64,000 nt of DNA from Pseudolabrys sp. FHR47 (GCF_005153485.1 NZ_CP039740.1:2607001-2671000), one strand, 5' to 3'. Shown: positions 54,053-63,554, numbered from the stretch's first letter. Program-made: numbers and translations. Notes: a model not told the origin generated them from the sequence alone.

Positions 54053-55179
54053 TTCCCGGCTTTGATGCGGGTCCACAGCCGGTTGCGCGCCCGTTCATAA
54101 GCGGGCGTCGCCAGCACCGGCGTGTAGAGCTTGACCTCTTCCGGCGGGAACACGACGGGGTCGTTCTTGATCTCGGCGGGCACAAATTCAAGGGATGCCG
54201 GCACCGCATTGGCGTAGCCGACGGCGGCGGTGATGTCGGCAACCACCTTCGGCGTGAGAAGATAGTTGATGAACTTGTGCGCGTTGTCGGGATGCGGAGC
54301 GTCCTTCGGGATGGCCATGACGTCGATGTTGAAGGCAGCGCCCTCCTTCGGCAGGAAGATGCCGATCTCGACGCCGTTCTTGGCCTCCTGCGCGCGCTTG
54401 CGGGCCTGGAACAGGTCGCCGGCATAGCCTTGCGCGACGCAGATCGCGCCATTCGCCAGATCGTTGATGTAGCTCGACGAGTGGACGTAGCGGTAGAACG
54501 GCCGCGCGGCCATCACGGTCTTGCCAGCCGCTTCAAGGTCGTCTGTCGAGACGCTGACCGGACTCTTGCCGGTATAAGACATCGCCGCCGGCAGCACCTC
54601 TTCCGGAGCGTCGAGCACGGTGACGCCGCAAGGCTTCAGGGCCTTCACCACCTTGGGATCGAAGAGCATGGCGAAGCTGCCGATCGGCGCGTCCGGCAAC
54701 AGCTTGTCGATCTTGCTCTTGATATAGCCAACGCCGGTGCCGGCCATCATGTACGGCAAACCGTGCGCATTGCCGGGATCGGCGCCGGCGAGCTGTTGCA
54801 GCACCTTCGGATTGACGCCCTTGGCATTGGGGATCTTCGACAAGTCGAGCTTTTGATAAAGCCCCGCCTTCACCTGGCGCGCAAAGAATGGCGACGCCGA
54901 CGGAAATACCACGTCATAACCCGACTTGCCGACCGAGATCTTGGTCTCGAGGATGTCGTTAGAATCGTAGACGTCGTAATTGACCTTGATGCCGGTCTCT
55001 TTTTCGAAATTGGCGATCGTGTCCGGCGCGACATAGTCGCTCCAGTTGAACACGTTCAGCACCTTTTCTTCCTGCGCCGCGGCGGGCGCGGAACCAGGCA
55101 GGATAAGCAACACGGGCGACAGCGTGGCGACAAGAATGGCGGGCGCAACAAGGCGCGTCACGGCAGTCGTCAGCATCAT
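54049..55179 (-). CDS. Putrescine-binding periplasmic protein (PotF-like)
   Basis: A 376-residue solute-binding protein with a signal peptide ending near APAAAQ. NVFNWSDYVAPDTIANFEKETGIKVNYDVYDSN is strongly PotF-like, and the Trp-Ser-Asp-Tyr start is part of the polyamine site. Inferred role: capture of putrescine or a related polyamine for the three genes that follow. It heads the operon; 71 bases separate it from soxV on the same strand. Confidence 0.92.
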   Translation of the reverse strand: MMLTTAVTRLVAPAILVATLSPVLLILPGSAPAAAQEEKVLNVFNWSDYVAPDTIANFEKETGIKVNYDVYDSNDILETKISVGKSGYDVVFPSASPFFARQVKAGLYQKLDLSKIPNAKGVNPKVLQQLAGADPGNAHGLPYMMAGTGVGYIKSKIDKLLPDAPIGSFAMLFDPKVVKALKPCGVTVLDAPEEVLPAAMSYTGKSPVSVSTDDLEAAGKTVMAARPFYRYVHSSSYINDLANGAICVAQGYAGDLFQARKRAQEAKNGVEIGIFLPKEGAAFNIDVMAIPKDAPHPDNAHKFINYLLTPKVVADITAAVGYANAVPASLEFVPAEIKNDPVVFPPEEVKLYTPVLATPAYERARNRLWTRIKAGK

Positions 55180-55250
55180 TCAGGGCCCTCGACCTTCAAA
55201 CGCAACGACCTTAGCGGAGGCGATCCGGCGATGCCAGAAGCCGGGACGCC

Positions 55251-55985
55251 TCAGCCGATTTTCCCCAGGGCCGGGAATGTCTCGATGAGCCAGTAGGCAA
55301 TAACCGGCATCTGCCCGGTGAAGACCAGCACGCCGGCGAACACCAGGAACACGCCCATGGCGCGCTCGATCAGCGCCAGCCGCGCCCGGTTCCGGGCGCT
55401 CCAGCGCATGAAGGCGCCGGCGAAGGTGGCCGCCACCAGAAACGGCACGCCGATGCCGAGCGAGTAAATAAAGAGGAGCCGCGCCCCCTCGCCCGCGCTC
55501 TCCGAAGCGCCGGCGATCAGCAGGATCGCCGCCAGCACCGGACCGACGCAGGGGCTCCAGCCGAAGCCGAAGGCTAGGCCGATCACGAAGGCACCGGCGA
55601 GCCCCGCCGGCTTCTTCGACACGCCGACACGGGCGGTGCGGTCGAGCAGGCCGATGCGGAAGACACCGAGGAAATGCAGCCCCATCGCGATGATGAGAAT
55701 GCCGGCGATATAGCCCAGCACGCCGAGATAGGCGCCGACCGCCTTGCCGATCACCGAGGCCGTCGCCCCCAGCGCGACGAAAACGACGGAAAAGCCGGCT
55801 ACGAAAGCCAAGGCCGCGGCGATGACCTGCCAGCGCGCACGGCCGCCCTCGCCGTCACGCAACTCCGCAATGGAAACGCCCCCCATGTAAGCGAGGTAAG
55901 GCGGCACCAACGGCAGGACGCAGGGTGAGGCAAAGGACAACAGCCCCGCGATGAAGGCGCCGCCTGCCGTGACGTCGAGACTCAT
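55251..55985 (-). CDS. soxV: CcdA-family thiol-disulfide transmembrane protein SoxV
   Basis: A 244-residue membrane protein of six or seven helices that carries reducing power from cytoplasmic thioredoxin to the periplasm. Conserved redox cysteines are in LLSFASPCVLPLVPPYLAYMGG and FGFGWSPCVGPVLAAI. CcdA also serves cytochrome c maturation, but divergence from soxS and proximity to sox genes favour SoxV. The start at 55985 is set by family length. Confidence 0.88.
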   Translation of the reverse strand: MSLDVTAGGAFIAGLLSFASPCVLPLVPPYLAYMGGVSIAELRDGEGGRARWQVIAAALAFVAGFSVVFVALGATASVIGKAVGAYLGVLGYIAGILIIAMGLHFLGVFRIGLLDRTARVGVSKKPAGLAGAFVIGLAFGFGWSPCVGPVLAAILLIAGASESAGEGARLLFIYSLGIGVPFLVAATFAGAFMRWSARNRARLALIERAMGVFLVFAGVLVFTGQMPVIAYWLIETFPALGKIG

Positions 55986-56006
55986 GGAGGTCACCCCCGT
56001 TTCGAC

Positions 56007-56026
56007 ACATTCGGCTTTTGTGATAT
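56007..56026. promoter_or_regulatory. Partial SoxR-type site between soxV and soxS
   Basis: ACATTC followed after eight bases by TGATAT: one half matches the arm at 49739 exactly, the other is degenerate. It lies in the soxV/soxS divergent gap. Confidence 0.4.
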
Positions 56027-56093
56027 AGGATTGTGGCGCGGCCCGCGCGCGCTTATCCACCGTTTCCGCGGCTCAAACGTCGAAGGGCTCGTC

Positions 56094-56498
56094 GTGCCCC
56101 ACCTGTTCCGAATGGCGAAATCCGTCGTCCTGGTCGCGCTGATTGGCGTGGCGCTGGCGGCCATCCCGGCGCGCGCCGCCGAGCTCATCATGTTCGAGGA
56201 CGCCGGCTGCATGTGGTGCGCGCGTTTTAATGCCGAAATCGCACCCGCTTATCCGAAGACGGAGGAAGGCCGGCGCGCGCCTCTTCGTCGCGTCGACGCC
56301 GGCAAGGCACTTCCGGCCGACCTGAATTTCATCGAGACCGAGCGGTTCACGCCGCTGTTCGTGCTGGTCGATGGCGGCCGGGAAATCGGCCGGATTCGCG
56401 GATACCCCGGCGAGGACCACTTCTGGGGCTTGCTTGGAATGCTTGTTAAGAAGCTCGATCAGGCCGGAACGGGCAGTGAACAACGTCAATTGAACTGA
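56094..56498 (+). CDS. soxS: Periplasmic thioredoxin-like SoxS
   Basis: A 134-residue exported thioredoxin-fold protein. The signal peptide core is VVLVALIGVALAAIPARA; the active site is CMWC (39-42) in FEDAGCMWCARFN; TPLFVLVDGGREIGRIRGYPG holds the cis-Pro region. SoxS proteins reduce and reactivate SoxYZ. I chose GTG 56094 because AAGGG lies six bases upstream; ATG 56112 lacks a good ribosome site. Confidence 0.85.
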   Translation: MPHLFRMAKSVVLVALIGVALAAIPARAAELIMFEDAGCMWCARFNAEIAPAYPKTEEGRRAPLRRVDAGKALPADLNFIETERFTPLFVLVDGGREIGRIRGYPGEDHFWGLLGMLVKKLDQAGTGSEQRQLN

Positions 56499-56592
56499 GT
56501 TTTAAAGCGGACAGTGGTAACAAGGATGGCCACTACCGCCGCTGTTCTAAACATGGCGCGCATCGGCGCCGTCACCGCCACTGGATATTTCG

Positions 56593-56937
56593 ATGGACCT
56601 GCAACAGCTCGACACCACCGGACGCCTGCCCGACGTCGACCGCATGGCCGGCAACGCCAAGCGCGCGGCCGAATTCCTCAAGGCGCTGGCGCACGAAAGC
56701 CGATTGATGATCCTGTGCATTCTTGCCGAGGGCGAGAAATCGGTCAGCGAACTCGAGGAAATTCTGGCGCTCCGTCAGCCGACCGTGTCACAGCAACTCG
56801 CCCGGCTGCGCGGCGACGGGCTGGTGACGACGCGGCGCGACGGCAAGACCATCTATTACAGCCTGGCGAGCGAGGAAGCCCGCGTGGTCATCGGCGCCGT
56901 CTACGACGTCTTCTGCCGCAAGCAGCGCAAGCGCTGA
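56593..56937 (+). CDS. soxR: ArsR-family persulfide-sensing repressor (SoxR/SqrR/BigR-like)
   Basis: A 114-residue winged-helix repressor. RLMILCILAEGEKSVSELEEIL and RQPTVSQQLARLRGDGLVTTRRDGKTIYYSL are near-typical of SqrR/BigR proteins. The two sensor cysteines fall at Cys42 and Cys108 (VFCRK), the positions known to form a tetrasulfide link and release DNA in that group. It follows soxS by 94 bases. Likely targets are the ATTC-N8-GAAT sites before soxC and soxY. Confidence 0.9.
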   Translation: MDLQQLDTTGRLPDVDRMAGNAKRAAEFLKALAHESRLMILCILAEGEKSVSELEEILALRQPTVSQQLARLRGDGLVTTRRDGKTIYYSLASEEARVVIGAVYDVFCRKQRKR

Positions 56938-57021
56938 GCCTTCCCCTCCTATCCTGCCCCGCCCTGTTGACGGCGACCCGCCATTGCCAATAGTGGCGGA
57001 TCACGCAACGCAGCGGAGTCG

Positions 57022-58605
57022 ATGGCGATGGCGGCGATCGAGCAAGACGGCAAGATTTTCGTCGGCAAGGGCGAGAGCCCCCAATACCTGACACTGAAGC
57101 TCGCCAACCGGCACGGCCTCGTCACCGGCGCCACCGGCACCGGCAAAACAGTGACGTTGCAGGTGCTGGCCGAGGGCTTCTCGGCCGCGGGCGTTCCTGT
57201 CTTTGCCGCCGACATCAAGGGCGACCTCGCCGGCATCGCCGAAGTGGGCGAAGCCAAGGAAGCCTTCGTCTCGCGCGCGAAAGGCATGGGCTTCGATTAT
57301 CAGCCCGACCAATATCCCGCGATATTCTGGGACCTGTTCGGCGAACAGGGCCATCCGGTGCGCGCCACCATTTCCGAGATGGGCCCTCTCCTGTTGGCGC
57401 GCCTGCTCGACCTCAACGACACGCAGGAAGGCGTGCTCAACATCGCCTTCCGCGTCGCCGACGAACAGGGTCTGCTGCTGCTCGATCTCAAGGACCTGCG
57501 CGCCATCCTGTCCCACATCGCCGAGCGCGCTGCGGAATTGACGACGGTCTACGGCAACGTCTCCAAGGCCACGATCGGCACCATCCAGCGCCAGCTTCTC
57601 GTGCTCGAGAACCAGGGCGGCACCCAGTTCTTCAGCGAGCCGGCGCTGCGGCTCACAGACTTCATGAAGACCGACCGCGACGGCCGCGGCTACGTCAACA
57701 TCCTTGCCGCCGACAAACTGATGGAGAGCCCGCGGCTCTATGCCACCTTTCTGCTGTGGCTTCTGTCCGAACTGTTCGAGGAACTGCCCGAGGTCGGCGA
57801 TCCCGACAAGCCGAAGCTGGTGTTCTTCTTCGACGAGGCGCATCTGTTGTTCAACGACGCGCCCAAGGCCCTGCTCGACAAGATCGAGCAGGTCGTGCGC
57901 CTGATCCGTTCCAAAGGCGTCGGCGTCTACTTCGTCACGCAGAACCCGCTCGACGTGCCGGACAAGGTGCTGGCCCAAATGGGCAACCGCGTGCAGCACG
58001 CCTTGCGCGCCTTCACGCCGCGCGACCAGAAGGCAGTCAAGGCGGCCGCCGAAACTTTCCGCCCCAATCCCAAGCTCGACACCGCGCAGGTCATTACCGA
58101 ACTCGGCAAGGGCGAAGCTCTGGTGTCGTTCCTTGAAGGCAATGGCGTGCCGGCTTTGGTCGATCGCGCGCTGATCCGCCCGCCGTCAGCGAGGCTCGGC
58201 GTCATCACGCCGGAAGAACGCAAGAAGATCATCCAGGCGAGCCCGCTCAAAGGCAAATACGACAACGCGGTCGATTCTGAATCCGCCTATGAAATGCTGC
58301 AGGCGCGCGCCAAAGCGGAAGCGGCGACCAATGGCCAAGCAGGAACGGCCGACGCACCGGCGGGCGGCGGCGGCATTCTCGGCGGCATCGGCGGCTTCCT
58401 CGGCGGCCTGTTCGGCACCAACCGCGCCCGCGGCCAGCGGCTGACCACGACGCAAACCATCGCCCGCGAAGTCACGCGCACGGTGACCAATCGCATCGCC
58501 GGACAGATCGCCGCCGATCTCGGCAAGTCGATTGGCGGCCGCACCGGTTCGACCATCGGCCGCTCCATCGTGCGCGGCGCGCTCGGCGGGATGTTGCGGC
58601 GGTAG
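57022..58605 (+). CDS. HerA-like ATPase, DUF853 family
   Basis: A 527-residue P-loop ATPase. Walker [11 protein letters not shown] lies near residue 35, Walker [11 protein letters not shown] near 275, and [11 protein letters not shown] carries the sensor region. The family is related to HerA/FtsK DNA translocases, but its cellular role is not settled. Residues ~445-475 are Gly-rich ([18 protein letters not shown]), followed by a basic tail with [25 protein letters not shown] 57028 is an equal start candidate. Confidence 0.9.
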   Translation: MAMAAIEQDGKIFVGKGESPQYLTLKLANRHGLVTGATGTGKTVTLQVLAEGFSAAGVPVFAADIKGDLAGIAEVGEAKEAFVSRAKGMGFDYQPDQYPAIFWDLFGEQGHPVRATISEMGPLLLARLLDLNDTQEGVLNIAFRVADEQGLLLLDLKDLRAILSHIAERAAELTTVYGNVSKATIGTIQRQLLVLENQGGTQFFSEPALRLTDFMKTDRDGRGYVNILAADKLMESPRLYATFLLWLLSELFEELPEVGDPDKPKLVFFFDEAHLLFNDAPKALLDKIEQVVRLIRSKGVGVYFVTQNPLDVPDKVLAQMGNRVQHALRAFTPRDQKAVKAAAETFRPNPKLDTAQVITELGKGEALVSFLEGNGVPALVDRALIRPPSARLGVITPEERKKIIQASPLKGKYDNAVDSESAYEMLQARAKAEAATNGQAGTADAPAGGGGILGGIGGFLGGLFGTNRARGQRLTTTQTIAREVTRTVTNRIAGQIAADLGKSIGGRTGSTIGRSIVRGALGGMLRR

Positions 58606-58628
58606 TCAAACGCCGCGTGCGTTATGCT

Positions 58629-58717
58629 CCGTTCGCCCCCGCGAAAGCGGGGGCCCAGCCTTTGTCTTTCGCAAACGACGCACAAGACTGGGTCCCCGCT
58701 TTCGCAGGGACGAATGG
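58629..58717. repeat. Palindromic repeat, family 1, copy D
   Basis: Arms CCCCCGCGAAAGCGGGGGC and, inverted, GGGTCCCCGCTTTCGCAGGG, with outer CCGTTCG/CGAATGG. Sits between the ATPase gene and the PsiF-like gene. Confidence 0.85.
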
Positions 58718-58731
58718 AGTATGGGGCGACC

Positions 58732-58974
58732 TTACGACTCCGCCAGACACTTCTTCATGAAGGCATCCTTGGCGGCGCCGGCCAGCGGCTTGCCGTCTTT
58801 GCTGACGGCTTTCGGCGTGCAGGTGTCTTCCTTGCACTTGGTGACGAAGCTGGTCTTCGCGGCGCCGGCGAGCGGCTTGCCGTCCTTGCTGACGGCTTTG
58901 GTTTCGCAGGTCTGCGCCATCGCGCTGCCCGCGGCAAAGGCCGTGATCAGCGCAGCCAACATCAGACGCTTCAT
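58732..58974 (-). CDS. PsiF-repeat-like secreted protein with internal duplication
   Basis: An 80-residue product with a signal peptide (LAALITAFAAGSAMA). The mature part is two copies of C-x-KAVSKDGKPLAGAAK-x2-F-x2-KC, so four cysteines in two matched pairs. The pattern fits PsiF repeats (phosphate-starvation-inducible in E. coli; function unknown). The two copies are nearly identical at DNA level too, pointing to a fairly recent duplication. Confidence 0.8.
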   Translation of the reverse strand: MKRLMLAALITAFAAGSAMAQTCETKAVSKDGKPLAGAAKTSFVTKCKEDTCTPKAVSKDGKPLAGAAKDAFMKKCLAES

Positions 58975-59048
58975 TTGTTCTCTCCCTTGTGATCCGGCAC
59001 ATCCGGATAACGTCAGCCTGGCTCTCCGAAGCTGAACCGGCCGTGAAT

Positions 59049-59462
59049 TTATTTTGACTTTATTGCGTCACGAATTTCCGCGAGCAGCTTGACCTCTTCG
59101 CTCGGCGCCGGCGGCGGTGCCGGCGGCTCCGCACGCTTGAGCTTGTTGATGAACCGGATGGCGATGAACAGGACCCAGGCGACGATAAGAAAGTTGATCG
59201 TGGCGGTCACGAACGCGCCCCAGCCGAGCACCGCGCCCTGCTTCTTGGCATCGGCGTAGGACAGACCGGTCTCAACCTTCGACGACAACGCAATGTAGTA
59301 GTTGGAAAAATCCAGCCCGCCGGTAATCGCGCCGATGATCGGGTTGATGATGTCGGCGACCAGCGACGTGACGATCGAACCGAAGGCCGCGCCGATGATG
59401 ACACCGACCGCGAGGTCGACGACATTGCCGCGCAACGCGAATTTTTTGAATTCCTCAAACAT
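59049..59462 (-). CDS. mscL: Large-conductance mechanosensitive channel
   Basis: Opens under membrane tension to release solutes during hypo-osmotic shock. The product has 137 residues. [34 protein letters not shown] gives the N-terminal amphipathic helix and TM1; TM2 is [19 protein letters not shown]; the acidic/basic cytoplasmic helix [15 protein letters not shown] closes it. The start at 59462 matches the family. Confidence 0.97.
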   Translation of the reverse strand: MFEEFKKFALRGNVVDLAVGVIIGAAFGSIVTSLVADIINPIIGAITGGLDFSNYYIALSSKVETGLSYADAKKQGAVLGWGAFVTATINFLIVAWVLFIAIRFINKLKRAEPPAPPPAPSEEVKLLAEIRDAIKSK

Positions 59463-59713
59463 CGTGGTCGCCCCTGTCGTGAATGACGGCTTCGGCCGCG
59501 ATTGTTGGCGCGCTCGGACGGACAAGCAATCGCCGTGGACGACGTTTCACCAGCTTGGTACTTGCGTACCAGCGGTGAAGAGGGATCAAATTTTTCCGCC
59601 GCCCAGTGGAACGTTTTCCCCACGCTCCCCATTTCTGGAGGGGCAGGGTTGATTTGCTGCATCGCACAAGATGCGCCATAGTGCCGCCGATTCAGAGCGC
59701 CCGGGGCGAAATC

Positions 59714-60043
59714 ATGAGCAAAAACAACAAAGAGACTTGGAACACCAAGTACGGCAAGCGCCGCGTGCGCGAGGAAAAGCCGACCCTCGCCGAGGCCATC
59801 GAAGCCGCCAAGGGGTTTATCGAGGATCTCGACCAGCAGGCCGAGTTCGCCGCCTCCCTGATGGGGCTGCCTGTCGACCACGTGCGCGCCGAGATTCAGA
59901 AGATGGCGCCGGCCCGCAAGGAGCCGAACAAATCGGTCGTGTTCACAGGCTCGTCCACGGCACCGCGCACCATCGTCGTCGAACGCAAGCCGGCGCGCCG
60001 CGTCATTCCGGCCGCCAACCGGGCTGCGCTTCTCAACCAGTAA
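59714..60043 (+). CDS. Small conserved protein of unknown function
   Basis: A 109-residue soluble, basic product. The N-terminal half is a likely helical hairpin (ETWNTKYGKRRVREEKPTLAEAIEAAKGF, DQQAEFAASLMGLPVDHVRAEI); the tail is basic and disordered (RTIVVERKPARRVIPAANRAALLNQ). GGGGCG precedes the ATG. No family recognised with confidence. It precedes phr by 50 bases and may be co-transcribed. Confidence 0.7.
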   Translation: MSKNNKETWNTKYGKRRVREEKPTLAEAIEAAKGFIEDLDQQAEFAASLMGLPVDHVRAEIQKMAPARKEPNKSVVFTGSSTAPRTIVVERKPARRVIPAANRAALLNQ

Positions 60044-60093
60044 ATTCTGCCGCCACCTGACCTAAAGGCGTTGTGCCTGCGTATAACAGGCGC

Positions 60094-61506
60094 ATGACAA
60101 CGCTTCTCTGGTTTCGGCAGGACCTGCGGCTGCGCGACAACCCTGCCCTTGCGGCCGCGGTGGCGCGCGGGCGCGTCGTGCCCGTTTTCATTCTCGACGA
60201 CACCGACACGAACTGGGCGCCCGGCGCGGCCAGCTTGTGGTGGCTGCATCACAGTCTTGAAGCGCTACGCAAGGACCTTGGCGGCGCGCTGTCGCTTTAT
60301 CGCGGCGATCCCAAGACGATCCTGTCGAAGCTCGTCGCGGAAGCGAAAGCAACCGCCGTAGTCTGGAATCGCTGCTATGAGCCACATGCGATCAAGCGCG
60401 ATACCGCGATCAAGGAGCGCTTGAAGAAAGACGGCGTCGTGGTGGAGAGCTTCAACGCCGCGCTGCTCAACGAGCCCTGGGGCATCCAGACCGGCAGCGG
60501 CGGACCCTACAAGGTGTTCACGCCCTACTGGCGCGCGGCGCTGGCGCGGGGCTTCGCAGCACCGGTAGCGAAGCCAACAAAGATCGACGCGCATCGTCTG
60601 GCTTCGAGCGAAGAGCTCAACGACTGGAATTTGCTGCCGACGAAGCCGGATTGGGCCATGGGCTTCGCCGAAGCATGGACGCCCGGCGAACAAGGCGCAC
60701 TCAACCGCTTAGAGCAGTTCGTCGCGCAAGCCCTTATCGGCTACGGCGAATTGCGCGACCGCCCCGACAAGCCCGCGACGTCGCGCCTGTCGCCGCATCT
60801 GCACTTGGGCGAAATCTCGCCGCGGCAGATTTACGCGCGGCTCGCCGCTTATCAGGACGACAAGAACAAGAGCGCCGGCATCGCCAAGTTCATGAGCGAG
60901 ATCGGCTGGCGCGAATTCGCTTATCACCTACTCTATCATTTTCCCACGCTGCCGGACGCCAACTGGCGCGAGGCCTTCGACGCCTATCCTTGGCGGAGCA
61001 GCAAGAACGACCTGAAAGCCTGGCAGCGCGGGCTCACCGGCTATCCGCTGGTCGATGCCGGCATGCGCGAACTCTGGGCGACCGGCTTTATGCACAACCG
61101 CGTGCGCATGATCGCAGCGAGCTTCCTCATCAAGCATCTGCGGCTCGACTGGCGGCTCGGCGAAGCCTGGTTCTGGAACACACTTGTTGACGCGGACCTC
61201 GCCAACAACGCCGCCGGCTGGCAATGGGTCGCCGGCTCCGGCGCCGATGCGTCGCCTTACTTTCGTATCTTCAATCCAATGGCGCAGGGCGAGAAATTCG
61301 ATCCGAACGGCGACTATGTGCGCCGCTGGTGCCCGGAGCTTGCAAAGCTGCCGGACAAGTTGATCCACGCGCCGTGGAAGGCGGATGACGCGACGCTGAA
61401 AGCCGCTGGTGTCGTGCTCGGCAAGGACTATCCGAAACCCATCGTCGATCATGACGAAGCCCGCAAGGCGGCGATGGAGGGGTATCAGAAGGTGCGATCT
61501 TCGTAG
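60094..61506 (+). CDS. phr: Deoxyribodipyrimidine photolyase
   Basis: Uses blue or near-UV light to split pyrimidine dimers. The product has 470 residues: N-terminal antenna-binding Rossmann domain (LLWFRQDLRLRDNPAL) and C-terminal helical FAD domain with SRLSPHLHLGEISPRQIY, GWREFAYHLLYHFP, NNAAGWQWVAGSGADASP and YFRIFNPMAQG. These identify a class-I CPD photolyase. ATG 60094 is the family start. Confidence 0.95.
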   Translation: MTTLLWFRQDLRLRDNPALAAAVARGRVVPVFILDDTDTNWAPGAASLWWLHHSLEALRKDLGGALSLYRGDPKTILSKLVAEAKATAVVWNRCYEPHAIKRDTAIKERLKKDGVVVESFNAALLNEPWGIQTGSGGPYKVFTPYWRAALARGFAAPVAKPTKIDAHRLASSEELNDWNLLPTKPDWAMGFAEAWTPGEQGALNRLEQFVAQALIGYGELRDRPDKPATSRLSPHLHLGEISPRQIYARLAAYQDDKNKSAGIAKFMSEIGWREFAYHLLYHFPTLPDANWREAFDAYPWRSSKNDLKAWQRGLTGYPLVDAGMRELWATGFMHNRVRMIAASFLIKHLRLDWRLGEAWFWNTLVDADLANNAAGWQWVAGSGADASPYFRIFNPMAQGEKFDPNGDYVRRWCPELAKLPDKLIHAPWKADDATLKAAGVVLGKDYPKPIVDHDEARKAAMEGYQKVRSS

Positions 61507-61583
61507 CCCGGATGGAGCGCAGCGCAATCCGGGGATTCAACCGCGACGCAGTTCCCGGCTTTCGCTCCGCTCAGCCGGGCTAC
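61503..61583. repeat. Palindromic repeat, family 3
   Basis: GTAGCCCGG (61503) and CCGGGCTAC (61575) bracket GGAGCGCAGCG/CGCTCCGCT-type inner arms. Single copy in the window; it overlaps the phr stop codon. Related sequences are known to me from many proteobacteria. Confidence 0.7.
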
Positions 61584-61589
61584 AAGGCC

Positions 61590-63401
61590 CTACCCCACCG
61601 CCACATCGACGATCCGCATCTGGACACGTTCGACGCCCTGCCAGCGATCGACGGTGAGATAACCCGCGACATGCATCGAGCGGCCGCGATTATCCAATAG
61701 CGCTTGGCCGAGCGGCGTGCCGACACAGCGGAAGCAGATGGCGTTGACGAACTGCCCGTCGCCCGATTTGAAACGCGCGCGAATGTGGTTGTCGCCGACC
61801 TTGTCGACATAAGCCAGTTGATGCGACGGCAGCACCAGCACCGGCTCGGGATTGCCGGCGCCGTAGGGTCCGGCTTTCGCCAGCAGCGCGCACAGATCGG
61901 GATTGACCGCGCCGGCGCTCACCGCGCCGTCGATCTTCAGCGCCGTCTCGCGCCGCGCCGCCTCAACCGCGGCCGACAAAGTCTCTTCCATGAAGGCGCG
62001 GAACGGACCCAAGCCGTCCTTGCGCACCGTAATGCCCGCCGCCATCGCGTGCCCGCCGCCCTTGACCAGCAGGCCGTGATGCACGGCCTCGCGCACGGCG
62101 CGGCCGAGATCAACGCCGGCAATCGAGCGGCCCGATCCGGTGCCGGTGCCGCCGGGCTCCAGCGAGATGGCGAAAGCCGGCCGGCCGAAACGCTCCTTCA
62201 GCCGCGCCGCGACAAGGCCCACGACGCCGGGATGCCAGCCAGCCTGCGCGGTGACGACCACCGCGCCCTTCTCCTCGAGGCCGAGCGCGGCCAAGGCCTC
62301 GGCTTCGGCCTGCTCCACAGCGGCGACCTCGATGACGCGGCGCTCGTGATTGAGCCGGTCGAGCTCGACGGCAATGCGCGCGGCTTCGGTCGCGTCGTCC
62401 TCGAGCATCAGGCGCGCGCCGAGATCGGCGCGGCCGATGCGGCCGCCGGCATTGATGCGCGGCCCCAGCAGAAAGCCGAGATGAAACGCTTCCGGCGGGC
62501 CGTTCAGCCGCGCCGCATCCATCAGCGCGGTCAGGCCCACCTGCTCGCGCCGCCGCATCGCGATCAGCCCCTTGGCAACGAAAGCGCGGTTCAGCCCCTT
62601 GAGCGGCACCACGTCGGCCACGGTGCCGAGCGCGACCAGATCGAGCATCGACAGCAGGTCCGGCGCGGGGCGCGCATCGAAATAGCCGCGGCGGCGCAGT
62701 TCACGCGTCAGCGCGACCAGCGTCATGAACACGATGCCGCAGGCGGCGAGATAACCTAAGCCCGAAATATCGTCGGCGCGATTGGCATTCACCACCGCGA
62801 CTGCGGGCGGCAGCACTTCGTCGGCCAGATGATGGTCGAGCACGATGCTCTGCAGGCCGAGCGCCGCGGCTTCCGTGAGCACCACATGGCTGGTGGTGCC
62901 GCAATCGACCGTGACCAGAAGCGTCGCGCCGCGCTCGGCGAAAGAGCGGATGGCGTCGGCATTCGGGCCATAGCCTTCGAAGATGCGATCGGGAATGTGG
63001 ACGATCGGATCGAGGCCACATTGACGCAGATAACGCGCCAAGAGCGCCGACGAGGTCGCGCCGTCGACATCGTAGTCGCCGAAGATCGCCACCTTCTCAT
63101 TGCGCTGAATGGCATCGGCAAGCCGCGCCGCCGCCGCGTCCATGGCGGTGAGCACCGACGGGTCGGGCATCAGGTTCTTCACGGTCGGATCGAGATAGGC
63201 CTCGACCTCATCGACCTCGACGCCACGCCCGGCCAGCACGCGCGCCAGCAGCTCCGGCGTGCCGAGCCGCTGCGTGATCGTGGTGGCACGCGCCAGCCCC
63301 CGGTCGTCCAGCCGGTCGCGCCACGCCCGCCCGGTCGCGGATTTCTCCACACCGAGGAAATAGCGGTCGCGTTCGTCGAAGGCGGCGGCGGGCAGGGCCA
63401 T
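61590..63401 (-). CDS. recJ: Single-stranded-DNA-specific exonuclease RecJ
   Basis: 5'-to-3' exonuclease acting in RecF-pathway recombination and mismatch repair. The product has 603 residues. DHH phosphoesterase motifs: IFGDYDVDGATSSALL, TVDCGTTSH and IVLDHHLAD; the DHHA1 domain carries VKGGGHAMAAGITV; an OB domain closes the chain. Start at 63401 (MALPAAAFDERD) by analogy with relatives; ATG 63434 is possible. Likely in an operon with upstream glpX. Confidence 0.95.
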   Translation of the reverse strand: MALPAAAFDERDRYFLGVEKSATGRAWRDRLDDRGLARATTITQRLGTPELLARVLAGRGVEVDEVEAYLDPTVKNLMPDPSVLTAMDAAAARLADAIQRNEKVAIFGDYDVDGATSSALLARYLRQCGLDPIVHIPDRIFEGYGPNADAIRSFAERGATLLVTVDCGTTSHVVLTEAAALGLQSIVLDHHLADEVLPPAVAVVNANRADDISGLGYLAACGIVFMTLVALTRELRRRGYFDARPAPDLLSMLDLVALGTVADVVPLKGLNRAFVAKGLIAMRRREQVGLTALMDAARLNGPPEAFHLGFLLGPRINAGGRIGRADLGARLMLEDDATEAARIAVELDRLNHERRVIEVAAVEQAEAEALAALGLEEKGAVVVTAQAGWHPGVVGLVAARLKERFGRPAFAISLEPGGTGTGSGRSIAGVDLGRAVREAVHHGLLVKGGGHAMAAGITVRKDGLGPFRAFMEETLSAAVEAARRETALKIDGAVSAGAVNPDLCALLAKAGPYGAGNPEPVLVLPSHQLAYVDKVGDNHIRARFKSGDGQFVNAICFRCVGTPLGQALLDNRGRSMHVAGYLTVDRWQGVERVQMRIVDVAVG

Positions 63402-63474
63402 GCCGGGAATATAAGAGGTTTGCCCGGGTATCACACGGGTGCCCTCGACGGGCTGTGTACAGCCTCAAAACTCG

Positions 63475-63547
63475 GTCATTCCCGCGAAAGCGGGAATCCA
63501 GCTCTTTCTCGAAGAAAGTGCTGGGTCCCCGCCTTCGCGAGGACGAC
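63475..63547. repeat. Palindromic repeat, family 1, copy E
   Basis: Arms GTCATTCCCGCGAAAGCGGG and, inverted, CCCCGCCTTCGCGAGGACGAC, inner AATCCAGC/GCTGGGT. Lies between glpX and recJ, inside the presumed operon. Confidence 0.85.
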
Positions 63548-63554
63548 AGCAAGC

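Noticed and set aside
58732..58974. CRISPR-like repeat
   Set aside because: The two repeated units are in frame inside a signal-peptide-bearing gene and there is no spacer series; it is a coding duplication.
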